64,000 nt of DNA, taken from positions 806,001 through 870,000 of the forward strand of contig JAPFFF010000012.1 of assembly GCA_039105265.1 (NCBI GenBank), read 5' to 3'. Both the position numbers and the translations under genes were made by a program. This document shows positions 41,874 to 51,262 of the stretch, piece by piece. The stretch comes from Tritrichomonas musculus. Its lineage: Eukaryota; Parabasalia; Tritrichomonadida; Tritrichomonadidae. The notes under the pieces are model-generated. The model was not told the origin of the DNA. It did no database searches and was given only the letters and a program-made list of their open reading frames with translations. Numbering within the stretch: position 1 is the first letter of the stretch; every line of letters starts with the position of its first letter.

Positions 41874-42521
41874 ATGAGTCGAAAACAAGACTAGTATGTT
41901 TTTTCTTCTAATTCCAGCGATTATCTTCTAAGTATTTTTTTATTCTAACATCCAGAAATAGTTCTAATTGGTGATTCAGGTTCTGGGAAAACCAGTTTAA
42001 TTGGTCGATATATAGATTGTCAATTCCAAAATCAGTTTATATCCACAATTGGTGTTGATTTCAAAGTAAAAAGATTAACAATCGGTAATGATATCGTTGA
42101 ACTTCAAATATTCGATACAGCTGGGCAAGAACGATATAGATCAATTGTTTCTTCTTATTACAGATCAGCCAATTCGGTGGTTATTGTTTTTGATATTACA
42201 AGTAGAGATTCTTTTGAAAGCATTTCATATTGGATTTCCCAAGTTGAGCAAAATTCAGAGCCGAACATGCTGAAGTTCCTTATAGGAACTAAATGTGATT
42301 TAGTAGACAAGCGAGCAGTTTCTAGAGAAGAATGTGATGATATGGCAAAGCACTGTGGATGCAAATATTATGAAACTTCTGCTTTACAAGATGAAAATAT
42401 TGTGGAAGCCTTTCTTGATATTGCTAAAGAAACCAAAAAAGTGGCAAAAAGAAATGATAAGACTGATAAGAAAATGCCAATTAATAGTGCAACAAAGGAT
42501 TCCAATGATTCTTGCTGCTAA
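41874..42521 (+). CDS. Rab-family small GTPase with two 24-base introns and a 14-base microexon
   Basis: Exons 41874-41893, 41918-41931 and 41956-42521 join to 199 codons plus stop. The product starts MSRKQDYDYLLKIVLIGDSG, the usual Rab opening. Motifs: P-loop GDSGSGKTS (17-25), switch I with STIGVDFK, DTAGQERYRS (switch II), GTKCDL in the place of NKxD, ETSAL, and a C-terminal CC for double prenylation. It is closest in style to Rab1/Rab8, so ER-Golgi or secretory traffic is likely. Without splicing there is no usable start: an in-frame stop lies directly before the P-loop frame, and retaining either intron gives a stop. Each intron begins GTAT and ends in a TTCTAA...TCCAG motif, in which the branch-point sequence is joined to the 3' site, as known for trichomonad introns. 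Confidence 0.9.
41894..41917 (+). other. Intron 1 of the Rab gene, 24 bases
   Basis: Starts GTATGT and ends TTCTAATTCCAG. Splits the codon for Tyr-7 (TA|C). If retained, the frame reads TAG directly after Asp-6. The length equals that of intron 2. Confidence 0.85.
41932..41955 (+). other. Intron 2 of the Rab gene, 24 bases
   Basis: Starts GTATTT and ends TTCTAACATCCAG. Splits the codon for Lys-12 (A|AA). If retained, a TAA follows after five further codons. Only 14 bases of exon separate it from intron 1. Confidence 0.85.
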
Positions 42522-42738
42522 TTGAATTTTTTTTTAAAAAATAATATTAATTTTCATTTGAATCTCGTCTTTAAATAATTTGTAATATTACTACTATACT
42601 TTTTACTTATCCTGCTATTCAAATCAGCCAATCGGCTCAACGAATATTTAGAATTTTTATTTATTTGTAAGCATAAAGAGTAACAAAAGTAGAAAAAAAA
42701 AAAAAAAAATATGAATAATCACGATTAATATTTTTTTA

Positions 42739-43620
42739 TTATTGATTATAAACAGCTGTCATAATATAGGTTCCTTTCAATGGTGAAGGCGGGGGAGGAG
42801 GATTCTTAACTTTAAATTTGCAACTTCCGCCTCTAATTTCAGCAAGTAAATGGAGACTTGCGAGTGCTATTCCCATATCAAAGTGTGAATAATGGTTAAC
42901 GTTGATATCAAAAAGGTGAACTTCTTTTTTAGTAAATACAAATCTCCAGGGCTGAATATTTTGTGCTGATGGAGTTGACCTAAGAGATGTTAAAAATGCT
43001 TTGAAGTAACTAGGATATTTTGAAGGTTTCCCAGGAGTAGTTTCTAAATCTTTTTCTGTAATAGTTTTTTTATTAATTTCATCGTAAAATATTTGCTCGA
43101 ATGGAAGTCTTTCCCCTGGTGCCCAGCCGAAAAACCTATATTTTCCATGAATTTGCTGATTTGTATGTTTAATGCCATATGCAATAGCAGATGGAACTTT
43201 AAACCCAGAAAATCTTCGTTCAGCTTCTTTCTGGTTATACGTGTTTGCGATCCATATCGTATCAATATGATATTGTGCTAATTTCATAACCACATGCTCT
43301 CCAATATATGAAGCATCAATTATCGGTTTCTGTTCAGTGGTATTATTTAGTGGCTGCAAATGCTTGCTTGGAATTTTTTCGACAATCCATCCAAATTCTT
43401 TTGTTGTGACCCCTAAAAGGCCTAATCCTGGATTCGATAGAGAAAGTTCGATTCCAGGAGTATGAAATGGTGTTTCAAGTTGGTTGGCTTCTTCAATGCA
43501 TTTTGCAACAAGTTTTTGTTGTTGTTCTGTTAATTCTTGTCCATTGAAAACGCGAATAGAGTGTCTTTCTTTGAATGCTTCAATAATATTAAGTGGTGGT
43601 TTACCTTCAGTTGTAGACAT
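42739..43620 (-). CDS. Nitroreductase-family flavoprotein (TM1586-like subtype)
   Basis: 293 residues. The N-terminus IIEAFKERHSIRVFNGQELT is the FMN-binding opening of nitroreductases (S/H-x-R-x-F/Y). A second half follows with TIWIANTYNQKEAERRF, a Gly/Pro-rich WAPGERLPFEQIF, and LTSLRSTPSAQNIQPWRFVF, the classic PSAxNxQPW motif. GIALASLHLLAEIRGGSCKF is the helix near the flavin. The duplicated half-domain arrangement fits the putative TM-nitroreductase subgroup, in which one chain contains both halves. The family reduces nitro groups or other acceptors using NAD(P)H. In trichomonads nitroreductases can affect metronidazole handling, but this subtype has no shown link to that. A Pro-rich patch (NPPPPPSPL) stands near the C-terminus. 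Confidence 0.8.
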   Translation of the reverse strand: MSTTEGKPPLNIIEAFKERHSIRVFNGQELTEQQQKLVAKCIEEANQLETPFHTPGIELSLSNPGLGLLGVTTKEFGWIVEKIPSKHLQPLNNTTEQKPIIDASYIGEHVVMKLAQYHIDTIWIANTYNQKEAERRFSGFKVPSAIAYGIKHTNQQIHGKYRFFGWAPGERLPFEQIFYDEINKKTITEKDLETTPGKPSKYPSYFKAFLTSLRSTPSAQNIQPWRFVFTKKEVHLFDINVNHYSHFDMGIALASLHLLAEIRGGSCKFKVKNPPPPPSPLKGTYIMTAVYNQ

Positions 43621-44481
43621 TAATTACTTTATAAAAAATTGAATACTCTTAATAATTTTGCGTAGAATGTAAATATATAAATTTAGAGATAAAAAATTAA
43701 AAATAGTTGATATAATCAATTTAATTTCCAAATTTATATAATATTTATTATTTCGTTATTTTAAAAATTAATTTATCATGGCTAAATTCAAAGATAATAT
43801 CTAAATGAGAAAACTAATATTGAAATCTTTTTCACAAAAATTGATCGTTTCTTTATAAATCATATTGAGTACCGAGTTTGCAGTATAGAAAATTGTGAGA
43901 TTTGAGTTATTTTTTTATTCAAAAAATTGAATTATATACGAACTTTTTGTGAAATTCTTCTCAATTTTCTTATAACTAGCCTTTTTAAGATTTTTGATAA
44001 AAAAGTTTATATATCGAATTATATTACTTATTTTTTTATATTTAATCTTTTATTTATTTATTTCATTGACTAATATATTTATTACATTTAAATATCATTT
44101 GCAATAAAATTTTAAAAATTAATATGAAAAGATATAGTATGCACAATCAATTCAATAAAAAATTGGATGTACATTGAAAAATAAAAAATTGTGATATATA
44201 AATAAATGATAATATTACTACTTTTTTCACATTTTATAAATTCTTTGGCAATTAAATATACTTATGTAAATATAAATATATATATTATATCTATAATAAT
44301 ACATATATTAAACTATTGGCCAGAATAAATAAATTTTATATTTTGAGACAAATTAATGGTTAGATTTTTTTACTCAATTTAAAATTGTCACATTTGAAAT
44401 ATTTCTCAATTAATAATTATTAAATATTATTTAAAAAATATAATATCATCTATATAATGCTTAATATGTATATTAAATATA

Positions 44482-44537
<56 letters not shown>

Positions 44538-44569
44538 ATTTTTTAAAAAATAGGCCAATTCTGGACAAT
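43621..44569. other. Intergenic spacer with a TA microsatellite
   Basis: About 950 AT-rich bases. An (AT)n tract fills 44482-44532, just before the hAT element. No gene seen. Confidence 0.5.
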
Positions 44570-47093
44570 TAGACTTGTTATTCTCCGATTATCGAGATCG
44601 ATAATTGATTGACTTTTTGATATCGATACATAAATATACACAGATTCTCGAGATCGATTTCAGAGATCGAGAATTTTTTTTCTCAGCTTTTGATATCAGA
44701 ATTTTCAATTAAACTTTTTGATAAATATATGATCGTATTTTAATCTCAAATTAGAGTCTTTCAGAAAGTTTACTGTCCATTGAATTTTCAATGGTTCATT
44801 CAATTTGCATTCAATTTTTTTGAGATAAATCACACCCTGGTGCGTTTCTCGTGCACTGAAAGAAACTAGATTTATTTAATAATAAAAAAACAATTAGCAT
44901 ATAGAGTTATTTATAATATTTTTTTTATTTTAGAATATCGAAGAATGAATGCTAATATAATATCTTATATATCTTGATTTGACATTTTATTTGATAACAT
45001 ATAAGATACCTCAGGAAAAGCATAATCTTGAAAGAATTCAAAGCTTTTTTCTAGTTTTGAAAGCATATTGCCATCAAAATTGTGAATATTTTGAAAAATT
45101 GTTGACATTCTGATAGTCATCTCAGCATTAATCAGGTCACTTTTCATTTTTGTGGATGATGGATCAAGCATGAAAGATAATCCTCCAAATAAACGCTCGA
45201 CTGGTGTTTCACTACATGGTATGCTCAAAATTTTGCATGCGACTTCACTTAATTCATTGTCTTTTGATTTCCAAAACTCAAATGGATCCATTTTTACATT
45301 TAGTGACGAAGATAAATGCTCTATAAAGCATTGATGCATTTCATCAGTTACTGAAATATTAGAACTTTCACAATATTTTGTAATCCCACTCCAACCTTTA
45401 GATAAATAATATTCTTTCAAATCTTCTGAATTTTTCATCCAAAACTGAGATCCTTCATAAGTTAGCAAGAATGCTGAAACAGCAACTATTAAATCAGTTT
45501 TTTGTTCAAATAAATTACAGAATTCGACTAACAAATCATTTGCTATTTGAGTATTTTCATTTTTCAAAAGAGAAACGGTTTCATACAATTTTAAAAATAA
45601 TAATTCAATTTTCATTTCATCTCCTTCAATAAATATAATGAAAGATGTAATTATTTGTGTTGCATTCTTTATTGATAACCAGTCAATTTTCAATAAATCA
45701 GAATATGTTTCTGCAACGTTTTTTCTTTTTTTATTGATTATATCTTTCATTTCATCAAAGTGTTCATATATAAAATTTGTGCATTCAGAAATGGATTGCC
45801 ACCTAACGCATGTTAAAAATGGTGGATTCAAATGCTTTAATAAACGTAATGCTAATTCAATTTGTTTTGTGAAAAAACAGTTTTTACCAACAATTGAAAA
45901 TTGATGGCCAATGGCCAGCGAAGCACAATGGCAGTTACAATACTGACGGTATATTTTATAATCCAAATTTTTGAATTTGCAAGCTTTTATATTCGCAGTG
46001 TAATCATCTGAACAAATTGAACATAATTTTTTACCATGTGAATCTAAATAATGCATGCAATCATTTAAAAAATTAGATATAGCTTCCGCATTTTCACGAT
46101 ATACTTGTCTTGTTTCATAGTAAACATATTCATATCTTGTATAAATAATAATTGATATATAACGATGCTTCCATCGTTTAGCACCATCGATCATAATTGA
46201 AACATACGATGATTTCATATTTTTAATTAAATTTTCAATTATTATTTTTGAATAGTTTATTATTAATGATCTCATTTTTTTAGGCTTTGGAATTTTGAAA
46301 TCATCATTTAAAAAAGAACAAAATTTTTGGAAAAAAGGATGCATAATTGCATTTATTGAAATCATTTTAATGCATATCCAATTAATTAAATATATTAATG
46401 CAAATTGAATTCGATTAGAATTTGTATTAATTATCGGATGACAAAGATGGTTAAAACAAGATTTTTTTGAATGAAAAACGCATCCACATTGTGAACATTT
46501 TGCAATAAAATAAGCTGGTTCGTCAATATTGAATTGAATCTCTTTATAATAAATTGGGATATTATTTTTATTTACAAATTCAATCCATGGAGTGTTTTTA
46601 TATAGTTTGATAGTTTGGTTTTCGAGCGAATAATTATACATTTGAATGGTATAATCGAACTGCTAATAATAAGGAAAAAAAATAGATTTTTTTATTTGTG
46701 ATAAATTTGATAACTTTACAAAATTTTATAATTTTTGTATGGTTTATTTTTTATATATTTGTGAGCAAAAAGCGGTTAGAAAAACTCTATCTCAAATATT
46801 TCATAAAAAAGAATGTATTTTTTGATTTTAATCTTAAAATAAACATCATTGCATTCTATTATTTATTTTTAAGTATTTTAAAATCACAAATACCAATTAT
46901 AAAAAAAGATAAATCTGTTTGAGATCTCGAGATCTCGGTAATTGATATCAAGTTTACAATTATTTTTATATCACATTTCATATCTGATATCTTGATAATC
47001 GATAATCTCGATATCAGATTTGTAAACTTATAATCGAGTATCAGATGTAAAAAAGTGACGTTTTTGATATCGATTCTCAAAATAACAAGTCTA
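44570..47093. mobile_element. hAT transposon with transposase gene
   Basis: Inverted ends TAGACTTGTTATT (44570-44582) and its reverse complement (47081-47093) enclose 2.5 kb with one intact hAT transposase gene. Both subterminal regions (44583-44710 and 46920-47070) are crowded with GATATC, ATCGAT and TCGAGAT words, as expected of hAT transposase-binding sites. They contrast with the plain AT-rich surroundings. I do not see a matching 8-bp target duplication, so one end may have mutated or the true ends may differ by a few bases. Confidence 0.72.
44965..46641 (-). CDS. hAT-superfamily transposase
   Basis: 558 residues in an intact frame. The N-terminus carries a zinc finger of BED type (CSQCGCVFHSKKSCFNHLCHP). 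The first catalytic Asp lies in SIMIDGAKRWKHRYISIII and the second is probably in CSICSDDYTANIKAC. The C-terminal hATC dimerisation region is clear: FWKSKDNELSEVACKILSIP, then SETPVERLFGGLSFML (the S-x-x-x-ER-x-F-S motif) and MKSDLINAEMTIRM. Slightly short for the superfamily (600-800). The gene fills the element, with about 400 bases of 5' region that holds the repeated GATATC words. It cuts and pastes the element and could also move short hAT relatives in the window, if their ends are recognised. No inactivating change is seen, so it might still work. Confidence 0.85.
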   Translation of the reverse strand: MYNYSLENQTIKLYKNTPWIEFVNKNNIPIYYKEIQFNIDEPAYFIAKCSQCGCVFHSKKSCFNHLCHPIINTNSNRIQFALIYLINWICIKMISINAIMHPFFQKFCSFLNDDFKIPKPKKMRSLIINYSKIIIENLIKNMKSSYVSIMIDGAKRWKHRYISIIIYTRYEYVYYETRQVYRENAEAISNFLNDCMHYLDSHGKKLCSICSDDYTANIKACKFKNLDYKIYRQYCNCHCASLAIGHQFSIVGKNCFFTKQIELALRLLKHLNPPFLTCVRWQSISECTNFIYEHFDEMKDIINKKRKNVAETYSDLLKIDWLSIKNATQIITSFIIFIEGDEMKIELLFLKLYETVSLLKNENTQIANDLLVEFCNLFEQKTDLIVAVSAFLLTYEGSQFWMKNSEDLKEYYLSKGWSGITKYCESSNISVTDEMHQCFIEHLSSSLNVKMDPFEFWKSKDNELSEVACKILSIPCSETPVERLFGGLSFMLDPSSTKMKSDLINAEMTIRMSTIFQNIHNFDGNMLSKLEKSFEFFQDYAFPEVSYMLSNKMSNQDI

Positions 47094-47487
47094 TTGAGAA
47101 ATATGACAAACAGTTGGTATATTATTATTATTTTAAAATATGAATTGGAGTTTCAATTATTGAATAAATATTATCAATAGAAAAGGAGCCATTTTTGAAC
47201 TTCATTCTTTTTATGTTAATGAATAAAACTCAAAAAAAAAAAAAAAAAAAAAAAAAAGATCCTGAAATTTTTGAAAAATGAAGCAATTAAATATATTAAA
47301 TCAATTAAAATATTACCAAAAAAGATCATCCAAAAACTATTTTTCTAAAAGATCTTAGCTGGAAATTATTATGCATGGGATTGCCTCGCATTTTTGTTTA
47401 TCAATTAGATTCTTTTGCGATTTTTTTTAAAAATTTATGACAAAAATTTTTGAGAAATATAAAATAGCAAAGTTTGTTGGTGATATG
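47094..47487. other. Spacer with poly(A) run
   Basis: AT-rich, with an A run of 26 at 47232-47257. No gene. The 136-bp minisatellite begins at its right end. Confidence 0.45.
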
Positions 47488-48055
47488 CAAGAAAAACAAA
47501 TCAAACTGTTATGCTTGTTCATAAAAAACATTAATATTTATGATGTGCTAGATGTTGTAATCATATTTTCCACGGCTTTCATGATTTCATGCAATTCAAT
47601 CAGATTTCGAAAAATGTTATTTTCAAGAAAAACAAATCAAACTGTTATGCTTGTTCATAAAAAACATTAATATTTATGATGTGCTAGATGTTGTGATCAT
47701 ATTTTCCACGGCTTTCATGATTTCATGCAATTCAATCAGATTTCGAAAAATGTTATTTTCAAGAAAGACAAATCAAACTGTTATGCTTGTTCATAAAAAA
47801 CATTAATATTTATGATGTGCTAGATGTTGTAATCATATTTTCCACGGCTTTCATGATTTCATGCAATTCAATCAGATTTCGAAAAATGTTATTTTCAAGA
47901 AAAACAAATCAAACTGTTATGCTTGTTCATAAAAAACATTAATATTTATGATGTGCTAGATGTTGTTATCATATTTTCCACGGCTTTCATGATTTCATGC
48001 AATTCAATCAGATTTCGAAAAATGTTATTTTCAAGAAAAACAAATCAAACTGTTA
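47488..48055 (+). repeat. 136-bp minisatellite, four units plus a partial fifth
   Basis: Units begin at CAAGAAAAACAAATCAAACTG, at 47488, 47624, 47760, 47896 and 48032 (spacing exactly 136). They are nearly identical, with single-base differences. The last is cut after about 24 bases. The period is not a multiple of three, so the short frames through it are not genes. It ends 16 bases from the stop of the transposase gene at 48072. Confidence 0.92.
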
Positions 48056-48071
48056 AAATTAATTAATTAAT

Positions 48072-49400
48072 TTATTCATTATCATTTAAAACTGAATAAG
48101 GAATTCCAATGTAGTCTCCAGGTTTTGATTTCATTGACTCTTTGTACTCTTTCCTACGGAGAGCATCTTTTTTCTTATATTCTTTTGTGCTCCTTTTTGT
48201 TCTATAATAATTCCGTTCACTTATAGTTTCCTCGATGCATTGCCGATCAACATCATTCACTTGTACTTTATTTTTATTTCTGATTAGCATGAAACATTCG
48301 TCTGGCTTGTTATGTTTTAAATATGAATAATACACACGACTTTCGTATCCATCCTTGCTCCAAGCTGTATTTTTATCAGCAATTTTGGACGTTTCAGAAT
48401 GGATCGATTCATTTATATTAGTGTGAAGATTCGGATCAATTTTTTCGAATGCGACAGAAGAAGCTAAAACGAAATGGTGAAAGTCATTTTGAAGCTCTGG
48501 ATATTTGAGCCCATTTTTCCAGATGAAACTTTTTTTTTCTAGATGGTTGCATCTTGAATGATTGTTTAATACATGCATTTCAACATTTTGCCAGCTTTCT
48601 TTTTTATTGTTATTATCCATTTCTTTATCGTATAACAGACAATTAAACCAATCTTGGGTGTGCTTTTTCAATCCATGGAACATTTTTTTATATTGAATTG
48701 CTGTTAAATACCTTACTGCAGAAACTGCATAATCATTGACTTTATAGATCGTCCTGAAAGCACCATCCACAAGTTTGTTCCAAAATCTCAAGAAGATCTT
48801 CTTGCCGTGGTTAGGATCAATTTTTTCATCAACTCCATGGACAGACTTTTCAACCAAATTACCTATTTTATTGTCTTGATCATGGACAAATTGTTTGATT
48901 TTTGTTCTATCTATTTGTTCTAAATTTCGTTTTACAACTTCTGTTTCCATCATATTCGAAGCTCCCAAAAAGTCACCATCCTTCCTCGCCTTCGTGACAA
49001 CACTGCCAGCTACAATTTTTTTTGTTTTACAATCAACAAATACGCCATGACATTGGGAAGAGTTCCGTCGGTGCGCATAAGCGCCGTCACATGAAATTGA
49101 TGAATTACTTGTCATTTTATTTGCTTCTTCTCTCATTGATTCTTTGGCTAATTCAATTATAGAATTACCAACTTTTTTCTGATAACGATAATATGTAGTC
49201 TTGGGAGGTGAAGCCATTCCTTGAGCTGCAAGTATTCTCTTTGACTTTGTATAGGTTGATCCATTCTCATAGTTTGATATGGCCATCATTGTAGGATCAG
49301 CACAGGGAATTTGAACATCATCATTTTGTTTGTACCATCGTCCTTGCGCTGCTTTTCGAGCATGAATCTTTCTTTGGCAACATTTAGTCATTCTTTTCAT
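48072..49400 (-). CDS. DDE-type transposase, Kolobok/Mutator-like
   Basis: 442 residues in an intact frame. The central part begins SISCDGAYAHRRNSSQCHGVFVDCKTKKIVAGSVV. This is an Asp-Gly-x3-R-R strand pair as in a family of eukaryotic DDE transposases (Kolobok or the Mutator-like group with xDGxWxxR). It continues through MMETEVV, FVHDQDNKIGN (second Asp) and DPNHGKK. An acidic third residue is probably in the region near HTNINESIHSETSKI. The N-terminal 40 residues are basic with Cys (MTKCCQRKIHARKAAQGRW), fitting DNA binding. The C-terminus is very basic (KRSTKEYKKKDALRRKEYK). A TCACTT initiator stands 10 bases before the ATG. I could not find its terminal inverted repeats. A TTAA-flanked MITE lies 630 bases away. 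Superfamily assignment is a hedge. Confidence 0.65.
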   Translation of the reverse strand: MKRMTKCCQRKIHARKAAQGRWYKQNDDVQIPCADPTMMAISNYENGSTYTKSKRILAAQGMASPPKTTYYRYQKKVGNSIIELAKESMREEANKMTSNSSISCDGAYAHRRNSSQCHGVFVDCKTKKIVAGSVVTKARKDGDFLGASNMMETEVVKRNLEQIDRTKIKQFVHDQDNKIGNLVEKSVHGVDEKIDPNHGKKIFLRFWNKLVDGAFRTIYKVNDYAVSAVRYLTAIQYKKMFHGLKKHTQDWFNCLLYDKEMDNNNKKESWQNVEMHVLNNHSRCNHLEKKSFIWKNGLKYPELQNDFHHFVLASSVAFEKIDPNLHTNINESIHSETSKIADKNTAWSKDGYESRVYYSYLKHNKPDECFMLIRNKNKVQVNDVDRQCIEETISERNYYRTKRSTKEYKKKDALRRKEYKESMKSKPGDYIGIPYSVLNDNE

Positions 49401-50030
49401 TTATTAAAGTGAAGTGATGAATAATTTTAAATTATCAATATATAAATAAATACCAAAATTTTATTTCAATTGTTTATATTTTTTGATCCAAATAAGCATT
49501 CAATTTGAAACAAATAAGCATTCAAATAAATGGAACCTTTAAACTCAAATTTAAAATGAAATTTGAAATAAATTTTTACTAATAAAAATCATATTTATAT
49601 TATCAAAAAATAAAAAAATATATTTTATTTTTAAAATCTTGTGATAATACTCCGTAATTTATTTTAAAATTAAACAAATTAAAAGATATTAATGATTTTA
49701 ATATTATATAAATTGAATTATTCAAATATTTTTTTATAAAAAACTAAGATAATTCCATGAATAATTGAAATTATTACAAACGAATGCTCAATATTATGCA
49801 ACATTGCTTTACATTATTATTGAATATATTTATAATTAAATACTGTTGTTTGGCTTTGACTTAGGATCGACTGAAATTATATTATATTTCCAGATCTGTT
49901 TAAACGATCCTATTTCTACTTAAATCAATAACTTATCGAAATTCATTTATTAATTAAATAAAAATGATTATAAATTATCTAAATGAGCATGCATTTTATA
50001 TAATTTTAGTTATTCGGCGAAAAAAAGGAC
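49401..50030. other. Intergenic spacer
   Basis: AT-rich. It contains a short direct repeat AAATAAGCATTCAA (49490 and 49510 regions). No gene. Confidence 0.4.
49407..49412 (-). promoter_or_regulatory. Initiator of the DDE transposase gene
   Basis: On the reverse strand TCACTT, with its +1 A about 10 bases before the ATG. Confidence 0.5.
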
Positions 50031-50260
50031 TTAAAGTGCCCCAAAAAAATAGGGGTCTCATTCAATAAAATAGGGGTCGACGATCAAGTTAAGAAAAAAT
50101 TGAATATTTTTTCAGAAAATATAATTTTAAGAAAAATTTTTTTTTTCAAATATTTTTTTCTCAAAATAAATTTTTATTATCGTTTTCCCTTGAAATTAAT
50201 TATTTTTTGAATCGACCCCCTATTTTTTGAATCGACCCCCCTTTATTTCTCTCACTTTAA
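50031..50260. mobile_element. TTAA-flanked MITE
   Basis: TTAA at 50031-50034 and 50257-50260 flank inverted arms of about 45-50 bp: AGTGCCCCAAAAAAATAGGGG at the left against AGTGAGAGAAATAAAGGGGGG from the right. Each arm has the AATAGGGGTC-type word twice. TTAA duplications are typical of piggyBac and Kolobok. The 230-bp element has no frame. The arms have diverged, so it is not recent. Confidence 0.68.
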
Positions 50261-50890
50261 TTACAAATCTTAAAATATATTTATTCAAATAATGATTTTT
50301 TACGTTGTATTTAGAAAATTTATTTTTATAAAGTTGAAAATTATATATATTGATATAAATAAAAAAATATTATTTTAACAAATTTGAAATTGGACTATTA
50401 TTTATTGAGATATCACTATTTTAAATATACTTCGTTTTTGAAAAAAATTGAGTAATTTTAAATTTTAAACCGCACCCTTAAAGAGAGGAGCAAAATTTTC
50501 ATCAATTTCAAATGTTGATATAAATTCTTTATGCTCGAGAAGTTTTAATGAGATTTTACAATTTTCAAAACCTTTCTTTCGATTATTAAATAATTTGATA
50601 TTTGTCAGAGGATTTGCTTCATGCTCAATTAACAATCAGGATGGAAAACATATTTAGTCAGGAAAATAATTGATTTATTTAATTTTTATCAAGATAAGAG
50701 AAAAAATAATTAATAAAAGTTTTTTTCAATACTTTATTTTTTTTCCTCCGACCATTCAACTTTGTTCAGAAAAATTCTGAGAAATTACGAATTTTTAACA
50801 TCATCAACTGCAAAAAAAAATAATCTCAAATAATTGTGATAGTTCTTTCAAATAAATTCAAAAGGATGAGCGTTTAAAATCTCTAGTAAT
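50261..50890. other. Spacer between two MITEs
   Basis: 630 AT-rich bases, no gene or repeat recognised. Confidence 0.4.
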
Positions 50891-51112
50891 TAGACCTCTT
50901 AGTTAAGAAAGGTGGCCGTTAATTTATTTGTCTCAAAGTTCGTTAAAATTCTATCCAATTTTGTTATCTTCTCTCAAACTTTGTTAGGATTTTGAGAGGA
51001 AAATAAAATTTTTAATTTGTAAGAAGCATTCAAAACATAGGGAAGTTTGAAATAAAATTACGAACTTTGAGACAAATAAATTAACGGCCACCTTTCTTAA
51101 CTAAGAGGTCTA
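50891..51112. mobile_element. MITE with perfect 53-bp inverted repeats
   Basis: 50891-50943 and 51060-51112 are exact reverse complements (TAGACCTCTTAGTTAAGAAA at the start, AAGTTCGT at the inner end) around a 116-bp core. Total 222 bp. TA at each end would fit a Tc1/mariner-type target, with element GACCTC...GAGGTC. Perfect arms imply a young insertion or gene conversion between the arms. Confidence 0.8.
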
Positions 51113-51262
51113 TTATAAAAACCTTATACTTCTCTCAATTTAACCTTATACTAATTGATACGATTTTCAAAAAATTAAGAAAATATATTCAATTTTTTTG
51201 ATAATAATTGAAATTTTCTATTATTAGTATAATATTAAATTGAATAGATTGACGATATTTTC

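Noticed and set aside
41894-41955. A single 62-base intron in the Rab gene
   Set aside because: Joining 41893 to 41956 creates a TAA at the junction. Only the two-intron model gives an open frame and the Rab N-terminus.
44483-44532. TA-rich tract as a fold or origin
   Set aside because: Plain dinucleotide microsatellite without further structure.
44562-47101. 8-bp target duplication of the hAT element
   Set aside because: The eight bases beside each end do not agree in any register that I tried.
47437-47670. Short open frame through the 136-bp repeats
   Set aside because: The period is not a multiple of three and the frame is just repeat sequence.
47488-48055. CRISPR-like array
   Set aside because: Units are contiguous 136-bp copies without variable spacers, and this is a eukaryotic genome.
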